64,000 nucleotides of DNA from Nemertoderma westbladi (lineage: Eukaryota; Xenacoelomorpha; Nemertodermatida; Nemertodermatidae). The DNA lies in assembly GCA_032718475.1 (NCBI GenBank), contig JAUCBJ010000122.1, positions 1 to 64,000 on the forward strand, read 5' to 3'. The translations under genes and the position numbers were made by a program. Numbering within the stretch: position 1 is the first letter of the stretch; each line of letters begins with the position of its first letter. Shown here in pieces: positions 1 through 11,290 of this stretch. Under the pieces are notes generated by a model. That model did no database searches, had not been told where the DNA came from, and saw only the letters and a program-made list of their open reading frames with translations.

Positions 1-170
1 TCATCTGGACATCTATGCAAGGTTTGTTGCGTTAAAAATGGGTGTGGGGTATTTAAGTCATCTATGCATTGTTACGTAATGGGCCGCCATTGAGCTATTT
101 TTCGCTTAATTGACGTTTCTTACTGCGTTCCTGTGTTTCATGAGTCTATATCTAATCCCATCCCTTGTTT

Positions 171-244
171 CTCCAATGTAGTTCCATTTACATTGTGTGC
201 ACTGGATGTTATATATGGTATTTTTCTGTGTGCAATTGTTTATG
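171..244. repeat. Left copy of 74-bp direct repeat flanking LINE-A copy 1
   Basis: This 74-bp stretch recurs at 1698-1771 with two differences. The two copies bracket a truncated LINE exactly: the second starts where the AGT-rich LINE tail ends. The simplest reading is a long target-site duplication made at insertion. Confidence 0.8.
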
Positions 245-1697
245 ATGATATCTGATTAAGGACATGGGGGGCGGTTGGCGACTCGCCCTCGCGTCAGCAG
301 ATGATAGTGGTAATGGTGGAATTGGTCTATTGATGAATCCAACTGCACATGCAGCATTGGACAAAATAGACCAAATCTCTAACCGCATCATCCGTTGCCA
401 CTTCTCATGTTCTGGAAGACTGGCTAAGAAGTTTCCTAAGGTGGTTCTGATTGTGTGCTACTCTCCAACCAGTGTTGCCCCTGTAGAGGAGGTGGAAAAT
501 TTCTACCACAATCTACAAGCAGCTACTGATGGAGTGGATCAGCATGCATTCTTAACATTCCTGGGAGACTTTAATGCAAGTCTGCATCAATCACCTACAT
601 CAGCCCTGGGTCTATAGCAATAGTGTTAACCGAAATTCCGTCCATCTTCAGGATTTTATCTCTGCAAATGGATTGTTTTCGGCTGGAACCCAGTTCAAGA
701 AGCTAGCTGGAAACTATGGACTCATAGTGGACCCAGTGGTCACAAGTCCCAGATAGACCATATTCTGTTTCGTAGGAAATACAGTCGAGCTCTGTTCAAG
801 ACTGTAATGCATTTACACTACGACCCTTCTCCAGTGATCACCGCCTTATTGTGGCCAAAGTAAGACTTAGTCTGCGTGCTAGCAGAACAACAAAATCTGC
901 CTTGCCGCGGCATGACTGGTCCTCTCTGTTGCAACAGCCAAGTGTGAGATCCAGCTTCACACTACAGCTGAGCAACAGGTATGAGGTTCTTGCCTCTGAG
1001 GCGGCAGATCACTGCGAGGGCTATACTGCCTTCACAGAAGCAGTTAAGTTAGCAGCTGCAGAAACAGTTCCTGTATACCCTCGAAACAGGAAAAGGGCCC
1101 CCTGGACTGACAACAAAATTCAGAAGTGCCGAAATGACATCTATAAGGCGCAGAAAGAGTCCCGACTCAAACAGACTACAGCGGCCAAGAATGCCGTTAA
1201 GGCTGCATCTAGGTCCCTGAACAGGCAGTACTCTGTTAATCTGCAGGAGCTAATAAACCAACAGGTTGATGGTGCTGACAACAACAGGCAATCATCCCAG
1301 GCATGGAAATCGATCAACGTGCTTACTGGGCGTAAAAGCCAACCACCAAGGTTAAGGCTGAATCACCAGACAACCTCCGACTAGACACTATATAGGTGTC
1401 TCATTGGTTCCCCCAAGCTTGACACTAGAACAAAGTCGCCTCCACTTTGCAGGACCAGCCAGTGCAGAATCTTGTGCTTTGGCAGCCTCATCGAGTGAAT
1501 AAGCATGGTGGACAGCCCATGACTTTCTTGAGACGTAAAGGACATTGGCCTTGAAGATGCGGATGATCTAGCAAATGTCATGGGTGATAGGGAGTTGTGG
1601 TGGCGCAATTTTGTTGACAAGCCGGCACAGCATTCTTAAAAATGCAGCTGCAATGCAGCATGCCGATCCTAGTAGTAGTAGTAGTACTAGTAGTAGT
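245..1697 (+). mobile_element. LINE-A copy 1, 5'-truncated and internally deleted
   Basis: A non-LTR retrotransposon remnant of a family seen at least nine times in this window (family A). Its 3' end has a conserved terminus around GCAGCTGCAATGCAGCATGC followed by a trinucleotide (AGT/TAG)n tail at 1670-1697. The coding part holds an APE endonuclease fragment, the linker before the reverse transcriptase, and the extreme C-terminus. The RT core is missing: the sequence jumps at about 1384 from linker to C-terminal region. The protein type resembles the invertebrate endonuclease/reverse transcriptases often labelled 'craniofacial development protein 2-like', and I guess the RTE clade. A 74-bp direct repeat flanks it. 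Confidence 0.85.
264..1640 (+). pseudogene. LINE-A ORF2 remnant (APE endonuclease, linker, C-terminus)
   Basis: Frame 264-617 encodes an endonuclease fragment with the motifs GIGLLMNP, VVLIVCYSPT and LGDFNA, the last being part of the APE active-site region. Frameshifts follow (574-756 continues the endonuclease). Frame 851-1384 is the basic linker before the RT. The C-terminal region (VSLVPPS-like through DDLANVMGDREL) follows from 1386 to the stop at about 1638. The RT palm is deleted, so the copy is dead. Confidence 0.8.
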
Positions 1698-1771
1698 CTC
1701 CAATGTAGTTCCATTTACATTGTATTCACTGGATGTTATATATGGTATTTTTCTGTGTGCAATTGTTTATG
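1698..1771. repeat. Right copy of 74-bp direct repeat flanking LINE-A copy 1
   Basis: Matches 171-244 at 72 of 74 positions and begins directly after the LINE trinucleotide tail. It is the right half of the inferred target-site duplication. Confidence 0.8.
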
Positions 1772-2577
1772 CCATGGTTGCAGGTGTAACATCTGACGTA
1801 ACGTCTGTATTTTATAACGCTGGGCATTTCGGTTTACTATATCTCGACCTAATTAGTTCTTCTTTCAGTTTCCTTCCAGATTTAAAGATTGCTATATATA
1901 TTTAAAGATCTGCTAGCGGGGACCATTGTATGACCTTTTTAATGTTCTGAGATAATGATCGTTAACGTACTGTATGAGTATGGTAGGACTATTGGGATTC
2001 TATTAATGAATAACTTTGGTGCCTTGGTTGGTTTGCCGTATGTACTTGTATTGACCATTCGTGTTATAATATGTTTGGGGTAACTATTTTTTATTAATAT
2101 TTATCGTGCTGTCCTTAATCCTCTTTTTAATCCTTTTGGTGTGGTGCTATTTTGCGTGACTCGTCTAATCATGTTTTTGGCTGTACAAATTCTACTAATT
2201 GTGTGAGGATCTGACAGGCTAGCTAGTCTGCCTTTTCCCCTGGGGAATCCGAAGCTGAAGAGATTTGGCGTAAAGGGTTGTCGGAATTATGGGTTTTAGG
2301 GTCACCATATAACTACAGTGCTCGTGGGTTGTTGGTCCATAGTGCCGTTAGAAGGGAGTCTCCTGGTATATATATTGGTTCTAGAATGTTTTTTTAGACC
2401 ATATTCATACGTGTGGTTGTCTGTCTTGTCTGGTCTCTTGGTAGTTCCTTATAAGTCAGTATTACTTCAAATATCATTATTAATTCTATGGGGGAGGGGG
2501 GGGGGGGGTCAAATCGAAGAAGGTAGGCCTCTTTACGAAATACCGGTTCATTGTTCATTTGCTAACAGTCGATTGGG
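1772..2577. other. Non-coding stretch with poly-G tract
   Basis: No coding signal that I can support. It is T-rich and contains an interrupted G run at about 2490-2508. Short open frames here have no recognisable domain. Confidence 0.5.
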
Positions 2578-2615
2578 TACTACTAGGATTGGCATGCTGC
2601 ATTGCAGCTGCATTT

Positions 2616-4667
2616 TTAAGAATGCTGTACTGACTTGTCGACAAAATTGCAAAGCCACAACTCCCTATCACATATGAAATTTGCTAGATCATCCGCATCT
2701 TCAAGGCCAGTGTCCTTTAAGATGCGTCTCAAGAAAGTCATGGGCTGTCCACCATGCTTATTCACCCCATGAGACTCCCAAAACACAAGATTATGCAATG
2801 GCTGGTCCTCACGGCGAAAGCAATGTCCTGCAAGTGGAGGCGACTTTGTTCTAGTGTCAAGATTGGGGGAACCAATGAGACACCTCCAATGTTATATAGT
2901 GTCTTGTTGGAGATGTGTACATTGTACTTGACACAATGAACCCGGCATAGCATTCTTGCGAATGTGCCATCCAGAGATTTGGTGTCCTTGGCAGTTAGAG
3001 CCCAGCATGGAATCCCATAGAAGAGTACTGGAACTATTGCTGCTCTAAATAATAAATAATTTCCGATTAAAATTATCTGTGGCTTCCAAAGGGAATGGAA
3101 AGGGAAAGCCTATTCAAGGCTGCCCATGCCTTTCCCTTACGTATTCGAGGATCCCAGGTAACAGCCAAGCACACCATCCTTTGAGCTTATGCTCATCTGG
3201 TCAGAGACTTGCTGAGGACTTTCAAAGTTAACTATGCTGAGGAGCCATTGGGCTCCCTCTAGTGATTCTGAGAGTACTCCTAAGTCATCAGCAAAGTCTA
3301 GATCAGTTAGGTACTTGGTAGGATTTCCTCGACTTTGGAGCCAGTAGGTGGAGTTACCATCACCCCATCATCATTATGATGATCTCAGGACATGCGTAGA
3401 ACATAGTCAACCACAATTATAAACAAGAATGGCGTAAGTGTGTCTCCTTGGAGGACTCCCCATAATACTTCAAATGGTTCTGTGTCACCATCAACAGTAG
3501 ACACAAATGTTGTCAAACCATCATATACTGATCTGATTGCTGCAATAATTTTATCAGGAATCCCATATAATGAAAGTATGCTGAACATACGTGAGCGAGA
3601 GACTGAATCAAAGGCCTTGAAGAAGTCAACAAAGATAACAGCCAGATGCCTGTCTTTCTTTTTTGATAACTCTTCAATTATCCTTCTAAGTGCCAAAATG
3701 GGTTCCGTGGTCCCACGACCTTTACGGAACCCAGTCTGATTTCCATGGAGCAGTCTCTCAATGGGATCCCTGATGCGATTTAATAGAATTCTATTGTATA
3801 GGTTTGCAGCAATCGAGATCAATGAGATGCCCAAAAAGAACCATAGAGTGTTAGGTTGCCCTTCTTGGGAACTGACACCAACTTACTTGTTTTCATTTCT
3901 TGTGGGACTCTTGTTGTTCTGTACATGTCTACTATGATGGGATAGATGAGCTTTAAACTAAAAGATTTTAAAGACCTCAGTGGGAACACCATCTACTCCA
4001 CTGGCATGATTGGTCTTAATGCTCTTTGCAGCAGCCTTCACTTCTGCAAAGGAAATATCGCCAATGGGAATATCTGGGAGTACAGACTCAGACACTTTTA
4101 CTTCTATAAAGTTATCAGGCAATCAAAAAAAATCGGCTGGTGATTCGGCCTTAACCTGGGTGGTTGGTTGGCTTTTCCGCCCAGTAAGCAAATTGAACGA
4201 TTTCCATGCCTGGGATGACTGCCTGCTGTCGTCTGCATCATTGATTGCATCAACCTGTTGGTTTATTAGCTCCTGTAGATTAACAGAGTACTGCCTGTTC
4301 AGGGATTTAGATGCAGCCTTAACCGCATTCTTGGCCGCTGTAGTCTGTTTGAGTCAGGACTCTTTCTGCGCCTCATAGAGGTCATTTCGGCACTTCCGAA
4401 TTTTGTGGTCAGTCCAGGGGCCCTTTTCCTGTTTCGAGGGTATACAGGAACTGTTTCTGCAGCTGCTAACTTAACTGCTTCTGTGAAGGCAGTATAATCC
4501 TCGCAGTGAACTGCAGCCTCAGAGACAAGAACCTCATACCTGTTGCTCAGCTGTAGTGTGAAGCTGGATCTCACACTTGGCTGTTGCAACAGAGAGGACC
4601 AGTCATACCGCGGCAAGGCAGATGTCGTTGTTCTGCTAGCACTCAGACTAAGTCTTACCTTGATCAC
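2616..4667 (-). pseudogene. LINE-A ORF2 remnant (RT and C-terminus)
   Basis: Minus-strand pieces read in order: 4667-4299 linker, 4290-3840 degraded RT start, 3834-3385 RT core (GNQTGFRKGRGTTEPI, FVDFFKAFDSVSRSRMF, LWGVLQGDTLTPFLFIIVVDY), then thumb and C-terminus to 2616. The core has the usual non-LTR RT order but lies in several frames, so it is inactive. The piece 5228-5046 is the endonuclease fragment beyond the nested insertion. Confidence 0.8.
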
Positions 4668-4943
4668 TATAGCAAAGGTTTTATCAGAGACTTACACCCC
4701 ACAAACTACAAAAAAATATATAGAATCATGACATTTAGCCCAAAATTAGTACAAAGCCAATAGGGCCATCAAAATCAAACAAACATAAAATATAAAATAA
4801 ACAAAAACAAAAAATCAAACATAATAACTTGCTCAACACACAGGTGTGTTTCACAACCCTACCCAAATCCTACCCATCTTACACTAAATGATACCGGTTG
4901 TAGTTTACTGCACATAACTTTATACTGCTCATTTACTGCACTA
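4663..4943. mobile_element. 281-bp AT-rich insertion nested in LINE-A copy 2
   Basis: Aligned with LINE-A copy 1 (about 840-880), the LINE sequence breaks after ACCTTG at 4657-4662 and resumes after a second ACCTTG at 4944-4949. The inserted DNA matches nothing else I recognise here and shows no obvious terminal inverted repeat. The 6-bp duplication and the clean break support a small non-autonomous insertion. Confidence 0.6.
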
Positions 4944-5476
4944 ACCTTGGCTACAATAAGGCGGTGAGCAATGGAGAAGGGTCGAAGTGTAAATGCATTA
5001 CAGTCTTGTATAGAGCTCCTGTCAGAAAACGAAACAGAATATGGTCTATCTGGGACTTGTGACCACTGAGTCCACTATGAGTCCATAGCTTTCCAGTTCG
5101 CTTCTTGAACTGGGTTCCAGCCGAAAACAATCCATTTCCAGAGATAAAATCCTGAAGATGGACGGAATTTCGGTTGACACTATTGCTATAGACCCAGGGC
5201 GATGTAGGTGATTAATGCAGACTTGCATTAAAGTCTCCCAGGAATGTTAAGAATCCTAAGAATAGGTAGTAGTACGGTACTGTGGTATGTAGCTTCACTG
5301 TTTGTAAGTAGATTCCATACAATTTGCTAAAGCCCTGTTGGGTGAATATTATTGTAACTTTATTTATTGAAAGATTCTGTAAATTTAATTATACGTAACG
5401 TAACATCATTGACTCTTTAATTATCTTTACCGAACCTTCCAGCAAGATATAGCTGCAACAGTCACATAGAAGAGAC

Positions 5477-5524
5477 AATGATAAAATATTGCAGGGATGG
5501 GGATCCCTGCAATATTTTATCATT
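5477..5524. repeat. Perfect 22-bp inverted repeat with GGGG loop
   Basis: Arms 5477-5498 and 5503-5524 are exact reverse complements separated by GGGG. The element stands in AT-rich DNA with no gene adjacent. Such a hairpin could be a snap-back duplication or the trace of a small element. Function unknown. Confidence 0.9.
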
Positions 5525-5829
5525 ACCATATAGGTTTGGTATATTGCAACTGAATATTATTATTTATTATAATCTGTTTCAATTATTCCATAATTAACAT
5601 AGTTCATACAGGATATATTTGTTTGATGTATGGAACATAATAATATACAACAAATACAAGATGCAATGCGATTATATTTTGAATTGTTACTTCACTTAAT
5701 ATCAATTTGGACTATTTATTTGTCATTATAATAATATATTATTATATAACGCTAAATTTACGTCTATAATACTCTAAAGCACTTAGGACTAAGTACATGT
5801 AATTTAATACTAAATAAAATACTAATTTG

Positions 5830-6580
5830 AATGCATTTTGGTCAAGCTTTAATGTGGGGGGCGAGCCACGAGAGTAAGCGAGCTTAGCATATGCGTACCA
5901 CTATCTCAATCGGTGTGTATGTCTGTAGTGTCTGTAGATATGTCGTACCGTGTTTATAAACGCTAATAACTCCGCTAATCCTCGATGAGAACTAACCAAA
6001 GTTGTTACACATGTTGTTTGGCAAATGTTTAGAAATTTTCCAAATATAATTTACATGGAGCCTTCAGGACGAGTGCAACGAGGGTAATGAAGGAGACGAG
6101 TATTGTGTTGACTATATTCCTAAACAACCTTGTTTAACATATTGGACGATGACATTTTGATCAGCACCGGTGGTGGATTGTTTTATGCTAGTTACTTAGT
6201 GACCAGATGTACAGGACGAGTGTAACGATGGTTGTTTGTCTGACGAGTCTGTTTTGACTCCTAATAACGAGTATTGTTTTGACAATACTCGTATACCACA
6301 TGGTTTAGCACATTGGATGATGTTATTTTATCCAATATTGATAATGGAATGTTGTAAGATATATATTTTGGTGACCAGGTTGTACAGAACGAACGCAAGG
6401 AGTTTTGCAGTGGAAATGAGTAGGCCTATCCATATACCAAAAATCAGCAGTTACTCGCACAGTTTCGAAACTTTGCATAGTTATAAATAAAGGTCGTCAG
6501 TCTGCGTTTAAGAAAAAGATTTTGAGTCAAAACATGACGAGCGCAACGTGGCTAATGAAGGAGGCGAGTATTGTAAAACT
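5830..6580. repeat. Dispersed repeat with recurring 'GACGAGTGCAACGAGGG' motif
   Basis: The phrase GACGAGYGYAACGANGG, followed by an aligned stretch containing GACGAGTATTGT, occurs at about 6069, 6214 and 6535 with substitutions. The unit is degenerate and non-coding. It looks like an old tandem or dispersed repeat of unknown class. Confidence 0.5.
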
Positions 6581-6596
6581 ATAAATGTCATACTCA

Positions 6597-7455
6597 ATGG
6601 GGGGGGGGGGGGTAGCACCCCCACATGTAACCTCACATTTTGGTGTCTCTGGACCATAAAATTGAGTGTAAATTATTCTTTGTACTAAACATCGTCTAGG
6701 AATGTGTTTAAGAATAGTGTTTAAGAATAGCCAACCAAATATTTTTAAAATTGGCCCCAAAATGGCTCCGTAATGGCCAAAAGTTCCTTTTTGCGCAAAA
6801 GACTATTTCTCAACCAATATTTGTTGGAATTTGTCGAACTTAGAATATATGTTCAGAAGACCCTTGCATCCAATTCTACTGAACGTTTATAATTGAAAAT
6901 GGTTTGGGGCAATTTTAGACCAAAGAGGCCCAAATAAGGGCTTTTTTGGGCATTTTTTATGTTGATTAAAAAAGGCTCCAGGGCATTTCCAGCCAAATTT
7001 GTTCAGAAGAATTATGGACAAGGTATTCTGAACAAGTGTCCCAAATTTCAACTCATTCCAGTTAAAATTGGCATATAAATAGCCTTTTTCATGAAAGTGT
7101 TTAAAGTTTAAGGAACAAATCAAACCTTCCCGCTATTTTAGATAATAAAATTTTTCATTTGTTCAACAATAACTTTGTGAAAAATGAATGAAAAATGATT
7201 TTTTTCATATCTGTACCATGAGAGCCTTTTTGATGAAAAGTGCCTTGTTCAATTGTAAAATATCGTGCTGCTCGAAGGCTTGCCAAAAATCAGACGAGCT
7301 GTTACGTTTTGGCTATTAACTTGGGTTTGAGAAAAGATATGAGAAAACTGCTTGCAGATTTGAAATCTGCATTAAATTCCTCACCATGATAGGGTAAAAA
7401 AGTTTTTTGATAACTTCCAAAATAGGGAAAGTAGGGGGTGCTACACCCACCCCTC
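6597..7455. mobile_element. Putative 0.86-kb TIR element (GTAGCACCCCC ends)
   Basis: GTAGCACCCCC at 6612-6622 is matched by its reverse complement at 7434-7444, and the adjoining G-rich and C-rich flanks (6598-6611, 7445-7455) extend the match imperfectly. The interior is AT-rich and non-coding. This arrangement fits a MITE-like non-autonomous DNA transposon. No target duplication was resolved. Confidence 0.5.
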
Positions 7456-8240
7456 CGGCTTTACTTAGCGCACCTTAGTATGTTTACAAATGACAGTTAA
7501 AGCGTGTAAGGGCCAACTAAAATGGACCTCTGTGTTTTACAACCAGTTTAACCCAAACCGAAGGTATCACTCATTGATATTTTAGGAATGACGGTTTTCG
7601 TATATCTAATAGAGATTACTACAATTTCTTATCGTGTTGCGTGAAGGCCCCACAACCTGTACAATATGGCATTTGAATTAGTAACATATATTTAGGATAT
7701 TAAATATAATTAAATAATATGGAATTGTGCAGTTCCAGTGTTAAAACCTGTTAGAATTTTGTAAATAATTTAGTTTATAAAATGTGTAACTAGTTTGGCC
7801 TTCTAGTTTTACAAATTAGATTGGAATTTTGTAAGTTTATTTTAGGAAAATAATTATAAAATTTAATATCTGATATCAATAACAATCACGTTTGTTACAC
7901 ATTTATTGTTTTTAATAATATAATTAATAATAATAATTAATAATAATTAATAAAAGTTAAAGGAGTTGTATATAGAACGAAAGCTTGATGACTTTAGTGT
8001 GAATTCAAAATCTGTAATATTAAAATAGACCATCTATTGTTGTGTTTGACACATAATTCTTGAGAGCGAGTATACTTCTAAGAGCCTTGTACCAGGGTGT
8101 TTTTATATCATCTACAATGTAACTCGGTATTAATGTACATCCATATATTTCCGATTGCTTGTCACGTCAAGTTGAACATTATCAATTCCAAATCCAGATT
8201 TTTTGAAGTTCATGTACATTTACCCATATGCGTTTAGTGT
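7456..8240. other. AT-rich non-coding stretch
   Basis: No open frame, RNA gene or repeat that I can support. The part around 7900-7950 is almost pure A/T with TAATAA runs. Confidence 0.5.
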
Positions 8241-8248
8241 AATGATCA

Positions 8249-8725
8249 CTATTCAATCAATTTTCTCAATTTCCAATTTTCTGCTGTAAGTGGGAGACCC
8301 AAAAATGAGACGAAGTCGGTACTAATGATGGCAGTTCCATTCTGCAAAAGAATACGTTCTTCTTTCTGAGCAAATATTCCACGCAGGGTCTCGTATTTAG
8401 TGTAACTTATGACAAACCATGTATTTTTAAAATGTCGTAGGTTGTGGTTTTTGAAGTATATCTCGCAGGTTATAAGCGGAGACTGTACGTCATTTTTCTG
8501 GTTGGCCATAATAATTATGTCGTCTGCGTAAGACAGCAATGGATATGATATTCCATTCAGATGCAACCCTTTGCATGATTCTTCTACTTCCAGGGCGATT
8601 AATGCCGTTGACTGATAGTAGTAGGAAGCTAATGTTAGAAGAATCGATTTATCAATCTCATTTTCTTCAAATTTCTCAAAGATCTTTGTGTAAGATACGG
8701 TATCAAAGGCTGCCGACAGGTCCAG
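8249..8725 (-). pseudogene. LINE-B reverse transcriptase, 3' part
   Basis: The minus-strand frame encodes ALDLSAAFDTVS, an RT palm motif, and later LLSYADDIIIMAN, the catalytic YADD box. The segment between palm and YADD is shorter than usual, implying an internal deletion. The upstream half of the same LINE resumes at 14,429-15,129, beyond the Gypsy-like element, so the LTR element inserted into this LINE. Family differs from LINE-A and looks CR1/Jockey-like. Confidence 0.7.
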
Positions 8726-8963
8726 CGCCAATCACCAGCCAGATAGGTAAATACAGAAATAACAGGATCAACTGATGCGGTAAACGATATGCATATATAT
8801 ATTGCTAATAGGTAAAACAACGCAGTTGAGACACCAAATACCAAACACTGAATAGGATACCGGTAGGTCAGTAGGTCAACAGACAGGGGATTAACATGGA
8901 CTTACAGTACAAAGTACTGGGTCCAGTACAAAGTCAAGCTATAACAGTACATATACTGGCGCA
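8726..8963 (-). repeat. 3' LTR of the Gypsy-like element
   Basis: Matches 14,216-14,428 closely, with few substitutions. It has an extra 16-17 bp near 8,905-8,925 containing a second AGTACAAAGT. In minus orientation it begins TGCGCCAG. The few differences point to a fairly recent insertion. Confidence 0.85.
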
Positions 8964-9245
8964 ACTACTTTTTCTTTCTTTTGAAATACGCGCATAATAA
9001 GTGCAAAAAAAATAATACTTATAATTAATAAATGAACAATAGAAATACTACTTTCATTCTAAAAAAAGGCAAAGTACCATCACCACCTCCAACAACTTAG
9101 ATATGTAGGTTCAAATAATGTATACATAAGGTATATAATGTATATATATATAGGTACAAAGATTGACTTAGTAAATGTATTGACTTTTCACATTCACTTT
9201 ACACCTGTAGGGATGGATTATAGATGGGGAGTTAATTTTGCTAAC

Positions 9246-10040
9246 TTAACCAAGGTCGTAATCTTTTAAATATTTTGGGGGCTTTCGGAGCCTTACAGAG
9301 CGACGAAGGTTGTTGCAGTTTGTGGGGGGTGATGAAAGGTCGCTACTGGGATGAGTGGAAATCGAACTGTCTTTGAATTGCTCATTTGGGACACCGATTG
9401 CTGGGTGTTCGGGAGTGTCTATGCTCCTTTCGCCTGACTGAGGGTGAGAGTGAGTTTCAGGTGCTATGGTATCATCTAATTCACTGTCGCTAGAAGAATT
9501 ATAATTATAGTGTGAAGTTGGTGTAGCTTGGTGTTCTGATCTCATGTGAGGGACTTTATAGCATTCAGACATCGCAACTTTATAGCTTCGTTTTCTGAAC
9601 TGGTTGCTCGTGAATTTGCGTAGGTAACACCAAGTCCCTTCAGTTTCTGTAACTAAGTAACGAGATCGTGCGTGAGTCTTGTTATAGTCTCCGTAAAGGT
9701 ATACCAGGTCGCCTCTCTCTATTTTAGGAGTTTCAAAACGTTTAGCTCGGGGTGCCTTAGACTCAGCACTTGGTTGATGATTATTGTTACGTCGCTGATG
9801 CTGAGACTGGATGATGTTATAATCACAGATTGGAAGCTGAGAATTATCAAATTGGTCACGTTGCATAAACAACTCACGTGATGAAAAACCTGGGCTTCAG
9901 ATACGGGAATTTAACTGAGCAACTGCTAGTGCAAGGAATGTTGGGGTTATGGGACCAACTGAGGGATCAGATTTTAAGAATTCATATTCAAGCTCTTGGA
10001 TTGCCCTCTCTGCTACAGGGTTTTTATTAGTGTTTTTATG
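9246..10040 (-). pseudogene. Gypsy-like integrase C-terminal part
   Basis: Minus strand. From 10,038 to about 9,900 the frame reads [17 protein letters not shown], the end of the integrase catalytic core, then the frame changes. ORF 9872-9246 continues with the C-terminal basic region (FMQRDQFDN, QHQRRNNNHQPSAESKAPR, GDLVYLYGDYNK), followed by a Ser/Thr/Pro-rich tail. A stop codon lies right after VIG at 10,041, splitting it from the upstream core. Confidence 0.75.
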
Positions 10041-10673
10041 TTAGCCAATGACAATTTTGATGTTATGCTGAGAGAGAATGCTATTATTGACAAGGGCACT
10101 GAAACCTGGACCTGGATCAACACGGATAACTGCAGGTGGACCACCAAGTGGATGTAATCCAACAGAAAGACGTATTAAACCATCACGAATTGTGTCTGAA
10201 CGTTCATCGGTTAATAGACAAGAAGAAGTGAATGATGTTGAGGTCTCTCGTAACACTAATAGTACTTGTTTATGTCGGCGAATTATGTCAGCAGCAAACG
10301 ATACACCTACTGCATCAACAGGAGGCTCTGATGCCTGTGGTATGACTCGTTTTGGAGCATGTTGTAATGAAGCACACTGATGGCAGGAGGGAGCGATAGA
10401 TCCCAAGGATGACTCCAAATCCAAGGCATAAAAATACCGAGAGACCACTTTCTTTAATTGGAAAGAAGATGGATGGCCAAGTTGGAGATGTAGGGCCATG
10501 AGAAGACCTTTGAGTGCAAATCTTGGAACAACTATTAATTCTTTCGTGGCTACAAAAGGTTCTTCATGACGGACAATTACGAAACCATCTTTTGAAAGAG
10601 AGGCCACGCCAAGGTATCGTTTCACATCACGTAGAGAGGTAACTTTCTTGGATGGCCGTGTGCCTTGAGTCAA
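10041..10673 (-). pseudogene. Gypsy-like integrase zinc finger and catalytic core
   Basis: Contains an HHCC-type zinc finger (HLQLGHPSSF, then CHQCASL) followed by an RNase-H-fold core with FAADII, RVDPGPGF and NIKIVIG. These fit the first two acidic residues of the DDE triad. The frame ends at a stop just before the region with the expected glutamate (NPVAERA), so the protein is broken in this copy. Confidence 0.8.
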
Positions 10674-10721
10674 GTGTGCATGTACACGGCATAGGTCTGA
10701 ACAATCATTCTGGGTATCAAG

Positions 10722-11282
10722 CTACGCTGAACGAGTTGTATAGACTGGATGTTCATTATCCTGCACATGCATTATATTAGAAGATACTGCAGTAGTGTAT
10801 AGGGCACTGCAATTATCACTTCCTGTGGTATCAGTACTTGTGTAAATACAATTCTTATGGCTGAGGTTACTAGATGTATGTCTTATCAATGGGGCGTCTA
10901 CAGAGCTAGCAATGAATTTGCAAATTTGACAATTCGATTCAGTACAACTAGGGGCATTTCTGCTAGAAAAGTCAGCGGCTAGATTTGAAGCACCAGGAAG
11001 ATGAATGAGTTTAACCTGATACTGGCTCACTGTTGATAGAGCTGCTTGGGCACGTTTGAATATGGTAATCATTTCATCTGACCAATTGAGTGGTTTGGAA
11101 GATGAACTGCTAGATATGAAGTTATCTAATGGTCCAATGTACCTAGAGCATTGTGGTAGAACTCGTGCGAGTGTTTTATAAGAACCAATAAAAGATCGTA
11201 ATCCTGTAATACTTGTGGGGGGTACACATGTAGCGAGTGCAGAAGTAATATGGGGAGAAGCAGAGAGAGTGCCGTTTGACAA
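10722..11282 (-). pseudogene. Gypsy-like RT connection / RNase H region
   Basis: Continues the pol polyprotein after the RT in another frame. Motifs include ITGLRSFIGSYKTLARVLPQ (RT connection), IGPLDNFISS..KPLNWSDEM, and VKLIHLPGASNLAADFSSRNAP, the end of an RNase H-like domain. The acidic RNase H residues were not all identified. The frame break from the upstream ORF near 11,285 may be a disabling mutation. Confidence 0.75.
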
Positions 11283-11290
11283 AACCCAAC

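Larger units (their letters stand above)
2578..5256 (-). mobile_element. LINE-A copy 2, minus strand, frameshifted
   Basis: Longest LINE-A copy in the window, in reverse orientation: the tail and conserved 3' terminus are at 2578-2612 and the endonuclease fragment is at 5046-5256. It retains RT sequence that copy 1 lost. It is 5'-truncated inside the endonuclease near 5256, carries several frameshifts, and is interrupted by a 281-bp insertion at 4663-4943. Confidence 0.85.

Noticed and set aside
10078-10380. Plus-strand 100-aa frame
   Set aside because: Antisense shadow of the Gypsy-like integrase.
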